From the NCBI GenBank assembly GCA_029859455.1, contig JAOUDE010000155.1, positions 1 to 6,268 on the forward strand: a stretch of DNA of 6,268 bases, written 5' to 3'. The translations under genes were made by a program, and so were the position numbers. Position 1 is the stretch's first letter. Every line of letters starts with the position of its first letter. Shown piece after piece: positions 1 through 6,089 of the stretch. The notes under the pieces were generated by a model. That model was not told the DNA's origin, searched no databases, and saw only the letters and a list, made by a program, of their open reading frames with translations. This DNA is from Ignavibacteria bacterium (GTDB taxonomy: Bacteria > Bacteroidota > Ignavibacteria > UBA10030 > UBA6906).

Positions 1-1922
1 ATAAAGACCACGCGTACGTAGTCACCATACTTGTCGCCGAAAAACATCTTGACGCCGGGGATAGCCCGGGCCTTCTCAAGAGGCATGTCTTCTTCCGTGT
101 GGACGGTGATCCTCTGGGCCACCTTCTCGTTGACCAGGTCTTCGACCGCTTTCAGTTCGTCAGAGGTCAGTTTCGCGAAATGTGGAAAATCAAACCGGAG
201 CCGGTCCGGGGCAACGAGCGATCCCTGCTGTTGGACATGCGGGCCGAGGACGCGCCTGAGCGACTCATGGAGCAGGTGTGTCGCGCTGTGGTGGCGTTCA
301 ATACTCCTGCGGCGGGATGTGTCGACTGCAGCTTCGACACGAATACCCGCTTCCTGGAGCGGCGGACGATCAAGCACCATGATATGAGTGCCGTGTTGCC
401 TTGTCACGTCGATCACGTTGTATGTGTCCGCTCCGATCTTCACGGTGCCCGTGTCGCTTACCTGCCCACCGGAAGCAGCATAGAATGGTGTCTGATCGAG
501 GACAAGTCGGTTCCCTGAGCTGTCCAGGACAGTCGCCACGGCCGTCAGGACATGGTAGCCGACGAATTTGCTTCCGTCGACCTTCAGGCCGGATCCCAAA
601 TCCTCATCAGCTGCCGCTGCCGTTCCTGACGCTCCCCGTGACCGCTCCCGCTGTTCCTCCATCAGCTGCCTGAATTCCTGATGGTCAACCCGCATCCCGC
701 GTTCCGTTGCGAGGACATCGGTCAGATCCGGAGGAAATCCGAATGTGTCATACAGCTTGAAAGCCGCGGAGCCGGGAAAGACACGGGTTGAACCAACCGA
801 CGCACTCACCGTTTCAAAGATCTCCAGTCCCTTGTCGAGTGTGAGATTGAAACTTTCCTCTTCGGCGTTGACCACCCGTTCCACATGGGAAGAAGAATCC
901 CTGAGCTCGGGAAAACCATCGTCCATCGCCTTCTGAACGGATGGAACCAGAGCATGGATGAAGGGCTCCTTCATTCCGAGAGTTCGCCCGAATCTGGCCG
1001 CTCTCCGGAGTATCCGCCTGAGCACATATCCGCGCCCCTCGTTGCCGGGCAGGGCCCCGTCCGAGATCGCGAAGGTGAGCATCCTGACATGATCGGCGAT
1101 CACGCGCATGGCGACGGCGGCCTCCGGATCACGGTAGGACTTGCCTGTGATCTGTTCGATGTCTCCGATCAGCGGGCTGAACAGGTCGGTGTCGTAGTTC
1201 GAATCTTTGTTCTGCAGGACCGCACAGATCCGCTCAAATCCCATCCCCGTATCCACATGTCGTTCCGGAAGCAGTTCCAGATCTCCCGAGGCGGTCCGGT
1301 TATTCTGGATGAAAACCAGGTTCCAGATTTCCATGACGGAAGGGTCGCCCTGATTGACCAGTCGTCTTCCGGACCGGTCCGGCGTCCGGTCGATATGAAT
1401 TTCGGAACAAGGTCCGCACGGTCCGGTCTCGCCCATTTCCCAGAAGTTATCCTTTTTGCCGAACCGAAGGACATTGTCGGGGGCGATGTCAGTGACATCC
1501 TTCCAGAGTTGTTCCGCTTCGTCGTCATCTTCATACACTGTCGCGTACAGTCGGGTCCGGTCAAGGCCCCAAACCTCTGTGAGCAACTCCCAGGCCCATA
1601 TGATTGCTTCTCGTTTGTAATAGTCGCCAAACGACCAGTTTCCGAGCATCTCGAAGAAGGTGTGATGATACGTGTCCCGGCCGACTTCTTCGAGATCGTT
1701 GTGTTTTCCGCTGACCCTGATACACTTCTGTGAGTCCACTGCGCGTCGATATTCACGGGACCCTGTTCCCAGGAAGACATCCTTGAACTGATTCATCCCG
1801 GCGTTCGTGAAAAGGAGTGTGGGATCTCCATGAGGGATCACAGGGGCGCTTGGTACAACGCGGTGATCGCGGTCCCTGAAGAATGTGAGAAAGCTGTTCC
1901 GAATTTCCTGTGATGTCATCAT
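1..1922 (-). CDS. alaS: Alanyl-tRNA synthetase, N-terminal 640 residues (3' end outside window)
   Basis: Cytoplasmic class II synthetase that charges tRNA-Ala with alanine and hydrolyses mischarged Ser/Gly-tRNA-Ala. The minus-strand frame stays open from position 1922 to the left edge. Visible in order: the class II catalytic core, with TNAGMNQFKDVFLG (residues 39-52), the tRNA-synthetase stretch KCIRVSGKHNDLEEVG (66-81), WEMGETGPCGPCSEI (161-175), VDTGMGFERI (223-232) and motif 3 GNEGRGYVLRRILRR (293-307); then the editing domain, starting near FYAASGGQ (480-487), with the zinc-binding HSATH pair H545 and H549. The second metal pair (Cys-x-x-x-His) and the C-Ala domain would lie beyond the window, which is consistent with a family length near 870-880 residues. 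The start is two adjacent ATG codons (1922-1920 and 1919-1917). No Shine-Dalgarno is seen in front of them, and the gene begins 27 bases after the clpS stop, so it is probably cotranscribed with clpS. The identification is secure; which ATG is used is not. Confidence 0.97.
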   Translation of the reverse strand, partial: MMTSQEIRNSFLTFFRDRDHRVVPSAPVIPHGDPTLLFTNAGMNQFKDVFLGTGSREYRRAVDSQKCIRVSGKHNDLEEVGRDTYHHTFFEMLGNWSFGDYYKREAIIWAWELLTEVWGLDRTRLYATVYEDDDEAEQLWKDVTDIAPDNVLRFGKKDNFWEMGETGPCGPCSEIHIDRTPDRSGRRLVNQGDPSVMEIWNLVFIQNNRTASGDLELLPERHVDTGMGFERICAVLQNKDSNYDTDLFSPLIGDIEQITGKSYRDPEAAVAMRVIADHVRMLTFAISDGALPGNEGRGYVLRRILRRAARFGRTLGMKEPFIHALVPSVQKAMDDGFPELRDSSSHVERVVNAEEESFNLTLDKGLEIFETVSASVGSTRVFPGSAAFKLYDTFGFPPDLTDVLATERGMRVDHQEFRQLMEEQRERSRGASGTAAAADEDLGSGLKVDGSKFVGYHVLTAVATVLDSSGNRLVLDQTPFYAASGGQVSDTGTVKIGADTYNVIDVTRQHGTHIMVLDRPPLQEAGIRVEAAVDTSRRRSIERHHSATHLLHESLRRVLGPHVQQQGSLVAPDRLRFDFPHFAKLTSDELKAVEDLVNEKVAQRITVHTEEDMPLEKARAIPGVKMFFGDKYGDYVRVVF

Positions 1923-1949
1923 GGATGGGGTCGTTTTGGTAGCGAAGAA

Positions 1950-2237
1950 CTACATTTCGATCTGGGTCATCAGCTGTATCTCTTCCAGGATATTGCTGAC
2001 TTCCATGCAGCGAATGAGCTCACCTGAGTAAACCACTGCCTTCCCGTTGTTGTGAGCTTCTGCGGCGAGTCCTTCTGCGCGGGCCTGAGTGCACCGGAGT
2101 GCCTTGATGAGCTGCCCGATTACTTCATCAAATGTGTGGATGTCATCGTTGAAAAGTATAACCTTTGCAGGTTCGCCGGTGACGACATCTTCCTCGGATT
2201 CGACGGTCGATTGCGGGTTTTCGTTCATTTCGTCCAT
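1950..2237 (-). CDS. clpS: ClpS, ATP-dependent Clp protease adaptor
   Basis: Small adaptor that binds proteins with N-degron residues (bulky hydrophobic N-termini) and delivers them to the ClpA/ClpC-ClpP protease. With the ATG at 2237 it is 95 residues. A disordered acidic N-terminus (about 1-23) is followed by the ClpS core: AKVILFNDDIHTFDEVI with the substrate-gripping N30-D31-D32, then the alpha helices and EAHNNGKAVVY with H62, which matches the conserved His of the amino-group pocket. Phe36 sits where E. coli ClpS has its gatekeeper Met40. The wording of the core (IHTFDEVI, SNILEEIQL) resembles FCB-group versions. The frame is open upstream to 2408, but that extension is low-complexity and crosses the palindrome, so I chose 2237, preceded by a weak GAAAG. 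Another ATG at 2228 is possible. No clpA or clpC is in view; alaS follows directly. Confidence 0.9.
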   Translation of the reverse strand: MDEMNENPQSTVESEEDVVTGEPAKVILFNDDIHTFDEVIGQLIKALRCTQARAEGLAAEAHNNGKAVVYSGELIRCMEVSNILEEIQLMTQIEM

Positions 2238-2283
2238 TACAACTTTCAAATCTACCAAAAACCGTCTTGGATTGCAATCAGCC

Positions 2284-2330
2284 ATGCGGGCAGGTACTGT
2301 CCTGTCCAAATGGACAGTACCTGCGGGCAT
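2284..2330. repeat. 17-bp imperfect palindrome (hairpin or operator dyad) between clpS and acn
   Basis: A 13-bp perfect inverted repeat, GCAGGTACTGTCC at 2290-2302 and GGACAGTACCTGC at 2312-2324, surrounds a 9-base loop. After a symmetric 2x2 GG/GG mismatch the pairing resumes for four more base pairs, ATGC (2284-2287) with GCAT (2327-2330). Inside the left arm CTGTCC is followed at once by a second TGTCC, so an alternative smaller hairpin with loop AAAT (2307/2308-2311) can form. No T tract follows on either strand, so it does not look like a terminator. It lies 47 bases upstream of the clpS ATG (2330-2284 versus 2237) and about 155 bases upstream of acn. It could be a dimeric regulator's operator, a 5'-UTR hairpin of the clpS message, or one copy of a dispersed genomic repeat; the sequence alone does not decide. 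Confidence 0.85.
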
Positions 2331-2402
2331 CGCCGGTGATGCCGCGTTGCGATCCACGCAGCAACAAAGTCCCCGTAATCCGGTCAAATCACCACCCGGA
2401 GG

Positions 2403-2431
2403 TTGCAAGGATTTTCAACTCTCCGTATATT
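2403..2431 (+). promoter_or_regulatory. Candidate sigma70-type promoter for acn
   Basis: TTGCAA at 2403-2408 (4 of 6 to TTGACA) and TATATT at 2426-2431 (5 of 6 to TATAAT) are separated by exactly 17 bases. Initiation would fall near 2438 and give a leader of roughly 47 bases that includes the ribosome binding site of acn. A second -10-like TATACT at 2465-2470 has a poorer -35 and would start transcription too close to the Shine-Dalgarno. Prediction by inspection only. Confidence 0.5.
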
Positions 2432-2473
2432 ACCTGTCTACTTCAGTTACGATTCTTGCATGCTTATACTATC

Positions 2474-2477
2474 AGGA
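2474..2477 (+). promoter_or_regulatory. Ribosome binding site deciding the aconitase start
   Basis: AGGA lies 7 bases before the ATG at 2485. This supports 2485 over the next in-frame ATG at 2503, which has no such element, and over all upstream in-frame starts, which run through the antisense of clpS. Confidence 0.6.
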
Positions 2478-2484
2478 CCGCTGT

Positions 2485-4908
2485 ATGATATTTGATCTGG
2501 ATATGATCAGGAAGTTCTATTCAGCTTTTCCTGGCCGGGTTCTCAAGGCCAGGAAGCTTGCAGGCCGCCCGTTGACTCTGACGGAGAAGATCCTGTATGC
2601 GCATGTGGAACGGATGCCCGCAACACCCCCGGATCGGGGGAGCACTTATGTCGATTTCCTGCCTGACCGTGTCGGTATGCAGGATGCGACAGCACAGATG
2701 GCGCTCCTGCAGTTCATGTCGGCCGGAATCCCGAAGGTGGCGGTTCCGTCGACGGTCCATTGTGATCACCTGATCCAGGCAGAGGTAGGGGCCGGGATCG
2801 ATCTGGCCAGGGCAAATGTGGAAAACAGGGAGGTGTACGACTTTCTGACCGATGTTTCATCCAGGCACGGTATCGGATTCTGGAAACCCGGAGCGGGGAT
2901 CATCCACCAGGTAATTCTTGAGAAATATGCCTTCCCTGGCGGAATGATGATCGGGACGGACTCTCATACACCAAACGCCGGCGGACTCGGGATGCTTGCG
3001 ATCGGTGTCGGCGGTGCCGATGCAGTCGATGTCATGGCCGGGATGACATGGGAACTGAAATTCCCGAAAGTGATCGGAGTTCACCTGAAAGGGTCCCTGA
3101 ATGGATGGACTTCCGCGAAGGATGTGATTCTGAAGGTTGCCGGAATTCTCACGGTGAAGGGCGGGACCGGAGCGGTCGTCGAATATTTCGGTGATGGAAC
3201 CCTGTCGGTCTCCTGCACCGGGAAGGGGACCATTTGCAACATGGGTGCCGAGATCGGCGCAACGACATCGGTGTTCCCCTACGATCACAGAATGGAAGCG
3301 TATCTGGAATTGACGGGCAGGAAAAAGGTCGCTGCTCTCGCAAAGAAGGTGCATGCTGATCTCCGACCTGATCCGGAGGTTCTGCAATCGCCGGAACGCT
3401 ACTATGATCAGGTGATTGAAATAGACCTCTCGCGTCTCGAACCGATGGTGAACGGACCTTTCTCCCCGGACCGGGCGTGGCCTCTTTCCGAATTTGCAGA
3501 CGCCGTTCGCGAGAACAACTTCCCGGAGGAATTGCGGGTCGCTCTGATCGGCAGCTGCACGAATTCCAGTTATGAAGATATCGAGCGGGCGACACACATT
3601 GCCCGCCAGGCCCTTGCCAGAGGTCTTCGAACCCGTTCGGAATTCACGATTACGCCAGGGTCGGAGCAGATCCGTGCGACGATCGAACGCGACGGACACC
3701 TGGAGATCCTGACCGAGGTTGGCGGCAAGGTCCTTGCCAATGCCTGCGGTCCCTGCATCGGTCAATGGAAACGATATGACGTGCAAAAGGGTGACCGCAA
3801 TTCGATCATTACCTCGTTCAACAGAAATTTTGCAGGCCGGAACGATGCGAATCCGGATACCCACGCGTTCGTTGCGAGCCCGGAAATTGTCACTGCCTTC
3901 GCTCTTGCGGGCCGGCTCACATTCAACCCGATGACCGATCACCTGGAAACCGTCGACGGGGAAGAGGTTCTTCTCGAACCGCCGACGGGAGAAGAACTGC
4001 CACCGCATGGCTTCTCGGAGGGTGAGCAGGGATATGTTCCTCCGGCCGGAACCAGACACAGGAAGCCGGTCCAGATAGCTCCTTCGAGTGACAGATTGCA
4101 GGTCCTTTCGCCCTTCCCGGCTTGGGACCGGAAGGATATCACGGATACGCCCGTTCTTCTTAAGGCAAAGGGGAAGTGCACAACTGACCATATTTCTCCC
4201 GCAGGAAAGTGGCTCCGTTTCCGGGGACATCTTGATAATATTTCCGATAACATGTTTAGCGGGGCGGTGAACGCCTTTACTGGGGAGATCGGGAAGGGGA
4301 AGAACGTTATCGATGGGGGCGAAGGGGAGTTTTCATCGATCGCGCGGGCATACAAGAAGAATGGCGTCGGATGGGTGGTCATCGGTGACGAGAATTATGG
4401 TGAGGGCTCAAGCCGCGAGCATGCAGCGATGGAGCCCCGATGGCTTGGAGGAAGAGCGATTATCGTAAAGAGTTTCGCGAGAATTCATGAAACAAACCTA
4501 AAGAAACAGGGGATGCTCCCCCTGACCTTCTCCAATCCGTCAGATTACGATCTGATCAGAGAGGATGACCGGCTGTCCATTACGGGGCTGAAAACATTTG
4601 CACCGGGGAGGCCGCTCAGGCTGATCGTCCGTCACTCCGACGGGACAATTGATGAAGCTGTGCTCGGCCACACGTTTAACGGTAATCAGATCGAGTGGTT
4701 CAAGGCAGGGAGCGCACTGAACCTCATTGCCTCAACTCAAAAGAAAAAAAAGAAAAATGCCGCCCGGAAAGCTCCCCGGAAGGCTGTGCGGAAACGCAGT
4801 CCATCCGGAGCGGGAGGATCGAAAGCCACCTCAGGAGGAAGGAAGAAGAAGGCTTCAAAGCAAGCCGGAAAGAAGCCTGTGCGGGGAAGGAACCGCAAGA
4901 GGAAATAA
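2485..4908 (+). CDS. acn: Aconitate hydratase, mitochondrial type, with 56-residue polybasic C-terminal tail
   Basis: Cytoplasmic TCA-cycle enzyme that interconverts citrate and isocitrate through cis-aconitate using a 4Fe-4S cluster. The 807-residue product covers the full mitochondrial-type (ACO2-like) family, about 750 residues, then adds a tail. Seen: HCDHLIQAE (92-100), GTDSHTPNAGG with D159 and H161, the cluster ligands C358 (GSCTNSS) and C421/C424 (ANACGPCIGQ), KGKCTTDHIS, and the swivelling-domain active site GEGSSREHAA with S642 and R644. From what I recall of pig mitochondrial aconitase, the cysteine and Ser642/Arg644 numbers coincide. The core ends at EWFKAGSALNLIAST (residue 751). 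Residues 752-807 have 26 Lys/Arg, no Asp/Glu, and Ala/Gly/Ser/Pro spacers, like histone H1-type or AlgP-type tails. A promoter and a Shine-Dalgarno lie upstream; the bacilliredoxin follows after 45 bases. The enzyme identity is very secure; the tail's role is unknown. Confidence 0.97.
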   Translation: MIFDLDMIRKFYSAFPGRVLKARKLAGRPLTLTEKILYAHVERMPATPPDRGSTYVDFLPDRVGMQDATAQMALLQFMSAGIPKVAVPSTVHCDHLIQAEVGAGIDLARANVENREVYDFLTDVSSRHGIGFWKPGAGIIHQVILEKYAFPGGMMIGTDSHTPNAGGLGMLAIGVGGADAVDVMAGMTWELKFPKVIGVHLKGSLNGWTSAKDVILKVAGILTVKGGTGAVVEYFGDGTLSVSCTGKGTICNMGAEIGATTSVFPYDHRMEAYLELTGRKKVAALAKKVHADLRPDPEVLQSPERYYDQVIEIDLSRLEPMVNGPFSPDRAWPLSEFADAVRENNFPEELRVALIGSCTNSSYEDIERATHIARQALARGLRTRSEFTITPGSEQIRATIERDGHLEILTEVGGKVLANACGPCIGQWKRYDVQKGDRNSIITSFNRNFAGRNDANPDTHAFVASPEIVTAFALAGRLTFNPMTDHLETVDGEEVLLEPPTGEELPPHGFSEGEQGYVPPAGTRHRKPVQIAPSSDRLQVLSPFPAWDRKDITDTPVLLKAKGKCTTDHISPAGKWLRFRGHLDNISDNMFSGAVNAFTGEIGKGKNVIDGGEGEFSSIARAYKKNGVGWVVIGDENYGEGSSREHAAMEPRWLGGRAIIVKSFARIHETNLKKQGMLPLTFSNPSDYDLIREDDRLSITGLKTFAPGRPLRLIVRHSDGTIDEAVLGHTFNGNQIEWFKAGSALNLIASTQKKKKKNAARKAPRKAVRKRSPSGAGGSKATSGGRKKKASKQAGKKPVRGRNRKRK
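4738..4905 (+). other. Segment encoding the polybasic tail of aconitase
   Basis: This segment encodes residues 752-807. It opens with five lysines encoded over an A8 run (4744-4751), then shows RKAPRKAVRKR, GGRKKKASKQAGKK and the terminal RGRNRKRK. The coding strand is strongly purine-rich here and all three forward frames are open, unlike the rest of acn. No aconitase domain covers it. A nucleic-acid or polyanion-binding, or anchoring, role is inference from composition only. Confidence 0.85.
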
Positions 4909-4953
4909 GACGTTTGGAACTGAAACTACAAGAATTGAAAGGGAAAAAGAACG

Positions 4954-5391
4954 ATGAGATATCATCCGGAAATGATTCAACCGTTTCGTGATGAACTGAC
5001 ACGGATCGGGTTCCGTGAAATGAAGACGGAAAAGGATGTCGATGACGGAGTGGCGCTGAAGGGGACGAACTTCATCGTCATCAACTCCGTTTGCGGATGT
5101 GCGGCAGGAAAGGCCCGGCCGGGGATCGGAATGGCGCTTCAACAGGCAAAGGCGAAGCCGGATCATCTTACGACAGTATTCGCTGGAGGGGACGTGGAAG
5201 CGACCGCACGACTCAGGGAGCATCTTGGAAGCATTCCGCCATCCTCACCATCAATGGCGCTTTTCAAAGATGGCAAACTGGTTCACTTCGTACCGCGGTT
5301 CCAGATTGAGAGCAGGGACGCGAACCAGATCTCGAACCACCTCGTTGAGGTCTTCGAGGAGTTCTGTGGAAACCCTGTCGAGTCACGATAG
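4954..5391 (+). CDS. Bacilliredoxin of the BrxA/BrxB (YphP/YqiW) family
   Basis: Thioredoxin-fold protein that, in characterised relatives, removes bacillithiol from S-bacillithiolated protein cysteines in the cytoplasm. The product is 145 residues, about the family length. The signature NSVCGCAAG carries the CGC active site at C47-G48-C49. Other family stretches follow: ARPG, TVFAGGDVEATARLREHL, the PPSSPSMALFKDG segment and the HFVPRFQIE segment. An AAAGGGA at 4938-4944 serves the ATG at 4954. It begins 45 bases after aconitase with no terminator between, so it is probably cotranscribed. I cannot tell brxA from brxB by sequence reading. Presence of this family suggests, but does not prove, that the organism makes bacillithiol; a general disulfide reductase or isomerase activity has also been proposed for the family. 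Confidence 0.93.
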   Translation: MRYHPEMIQPFRDELTRIGFREMKTEKDVDDGVALKGTNFIVINSVCGCAAGKARPGIGMALQQAKAKPDHLTTVFAGGDVEATARLREHLGSIPPSSPSMALFKDGKLVHFVPRFQIESRDANQISNHLVEVFEEFCGNPVESR

Positions 5392-5409
5392 GTTTGTTCA
5401 GACTGTGGC

Positions 5410-5452
5410 ATGGTCCTTGCGATACTCTATGTAGAACAGGTTGGAGGACCAT
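5410..5452. repeat. Inverted repeat in the leader of the small exported protein gene
   Basis: ATGGTCCT (5410-5417) and AGGACCAT (5445-5452) form an 8-bp perfect inverted repeat with a 27-base loop. It sits 18 bases after the bacilliredoxin stop and is not followed by a T tract, so it is not a convincing intrinsic terminator. It could be an mRNA 3'-end stem or a leader structure, or could be chance. Confidence 0.4.
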
Positions 5453-5456
5453 CCTG

Positions 5457-5462
5457 GATAAT
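5457..5462 (+). promoter_or_regulatory. Possible -10 element for the small exported protein gene
   Basis: GATAAT matches TATAAT at five of six positions and lies 48 bases before the ATG at 5511. No good -35 hexamer is found at 16-18 bases upstream, so this is weak. Transcription may instead read through from acn and the bacilliredoxin gene. Confidence 0.3.
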
Positions 5463-5501
5463 CCCAAAATCAATCAAAAACAGTCACTTTTAACAATTTT
5501 C

Positions 5502-5506
5502 GGAGG
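5502..5506 (+). promoter_or_regulatory. Strong ribosome binding site deciding the start at 5511
   Basis: GGAGG stands 4 bases before the ATG at 5511. It supports this start, directly at a signal peptide, over the open frame that extends upstream to a TTG at 5394. Confidence 0.75.
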
Positions 5507-5510
5507 TTGT

Positions 5511-6065
5511 ATGAATAGGTTTCTTGTAGCGATCACAGTACTCACTGTCTGTTTTGCTGGACAGTCTGTGTACGCCCAGGATGCGGAGACAGCGGAAACT
5601 CCTGACGTCAAGACTGAGACGAACAAGCAGTCGGAGCAGATTGACGCGAAGAAGGATGAGTTCAATACGAAGATGGAAGCGCGTGAGGCAGAACTGAAGG
5701 AAGCTGCCGGTAGCGATCCTGCGAAGAAGGCCGAGATCAAGGCTCAGATGGAGGCTGAAAAGGCTGAGTACAAATCTCAGATGAAGGAGCAGATGGAGCA
5801 GGAGCAGATGGAAAAGAAGAAGATGGAAAAGGGCCAGGCCACGAGCAAGGACAAAGTGAATGACAAAGTGAGCCAGAGCTCCGCTGCCAAGGAAGCCGAA
5901 CTCCGCGAGAAAGCGGGCGACGATCCCGAAGCAAGGGAGCGCGCCAAGAGCCAGATGAAGGAATATGAGAGTGGTAAGAAGGACGCAGGGAAGGAAAAGG
6001 CTTCAAAGAATTCTTCCACGAAGAGCGGTCAGAAGTCGAAGACCAAGAAAGACGACAACCGCTGA
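5511..6065 (+). CDS. Small exported Lys/Glu-rich protein with an internal repeat, function unknown
   Basis: I do not recognise a characterised family. The 184-residue product starts with a clear Sec signal peptide: MNR, a hydrophobic core FLVAITVLTVCFAG, and a probable cleavage after VYA at residue 22. There is no lipobox cysteine at the cleavage site, so periplasmic or secreted is more likely than lipoprotein. The mature part is almost wholly charged or polar (Lys, Glu, Asp, Gln, Met, Ala), has no cysteine, and is predicted helical or coiled-coil over about residues 40-155. It carries two related units, residues 58-80 and 127-149, each with EAEL and AG-x-DP. The C-terminus (156-184) is Lys/Ser-rich and probably disordered. 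The gene has its own strong ribosome binding site and ends 24 bases before a terminator. It could be a periplasmic stress, metal-binding or structural protein, but nothing in the sequence decides. Confidence 0.85.
   Translation: MNRFLVAITVLTVCFAGQSVYAQDAETAETPDVKTETNKQSEQIDAKKDEFNTKMEAREAELKEAAGSDPAKKAEIKAQMEAEKAEYKSQMKEQMEQEQMEKKKMEKGQATSKDKVNDKVSQSSAAKEAELREKAGDDPEARERAKSQMKEYESGKKDAGKEKASKNSSTKSGQKSKTKKDDNR
5682..5750 (+). repeat. Internal protein repeat, unit 1
   Basis: Encodes residues 58-80 of the exported protein, containing EAELKEAAGSDP and ending KAQM. It aligns without gaps to unit 2, 69 residues later, with 12 identities in 23 positions plus three Lys/Arg exchanges. Confidence 0.7.
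5889..5957 (+). repeat. Internal protein repeat, unit 2
   Basis: Encodes residues 127-149, containing EAELREKAGDDP and ending KSQM. The shared core with unit 1 is EAEL-x-E-x-AG-x-DP, then K-x-QM. A further KSQMKE at residues 88-93 echoes KSQMKE at 146-151. Confidence 0.7.
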
Positions 6066-6089
6066 TCGTAACACATTTCGTGAACAAAG

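Noticed and set aside
520..532. Palindrome CTGTCC-A-GGACAG sharing half-sites with the intergenic dyad
   Set aside because: It lies in alaS coding sequence and is explained by the codons; a shared hexamer is not enough to claim a second operator.
885..1733. 282-residue plus-strand open frame
   Set aside because: It is exactly antisense to alaS, whose conserved synthetase motifs occupy the other strand; no recognisable domain in this frame.
2247..2277. Minus-strand TAGATTTG with a TTG 20 bases upstream, resembling the Bacteroidota TAnnTTTG promoter
   Set aside because: It lies so close to the clpS ATG (2237) that the message would be nearly leaderless, and the other genes here use Shine-Dalgarno sites; suggestive only.
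2238..2408. Upstream extension of clpS by 57 residues
   Set aside because: The extension encodes the palindrome and low-complexity sequence, while the ClpS core lies wholly after the ATG at 2237.
2089..2484. Upstream open extension of the aconitase frame, adding 132 residues
   Set aside because: It runs antisense through clpS and the palindrome, has no aconitase-like content, and the family N-terminus starts at 2485 behind a good ribosome binding site.
2857..4230. 457-residue minus-strand open frame
   Set aside because: It is antisense to the aconitase catalytic core and looks like a codon-bias shadow, with an Arg-rich composition and no family motif.
4833..4838. Perfect internal AGGAGG in the aconitase tail region
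   Set aside because: No start codon follows at a usable distance; it reflects the purine-rich Lys/Arg/Gly codons.
5394..5510. TTG-initiated extension of the exported protein gene
   Set aside because: It would bury the signal peptide, and the strong GGAGG lies directly before the ATG at 5511.
5544..5565. ACTGTC / GACAGT inverted repeat
   Set aside because: Six-base arms within the signal peptide coding region; likely chance.
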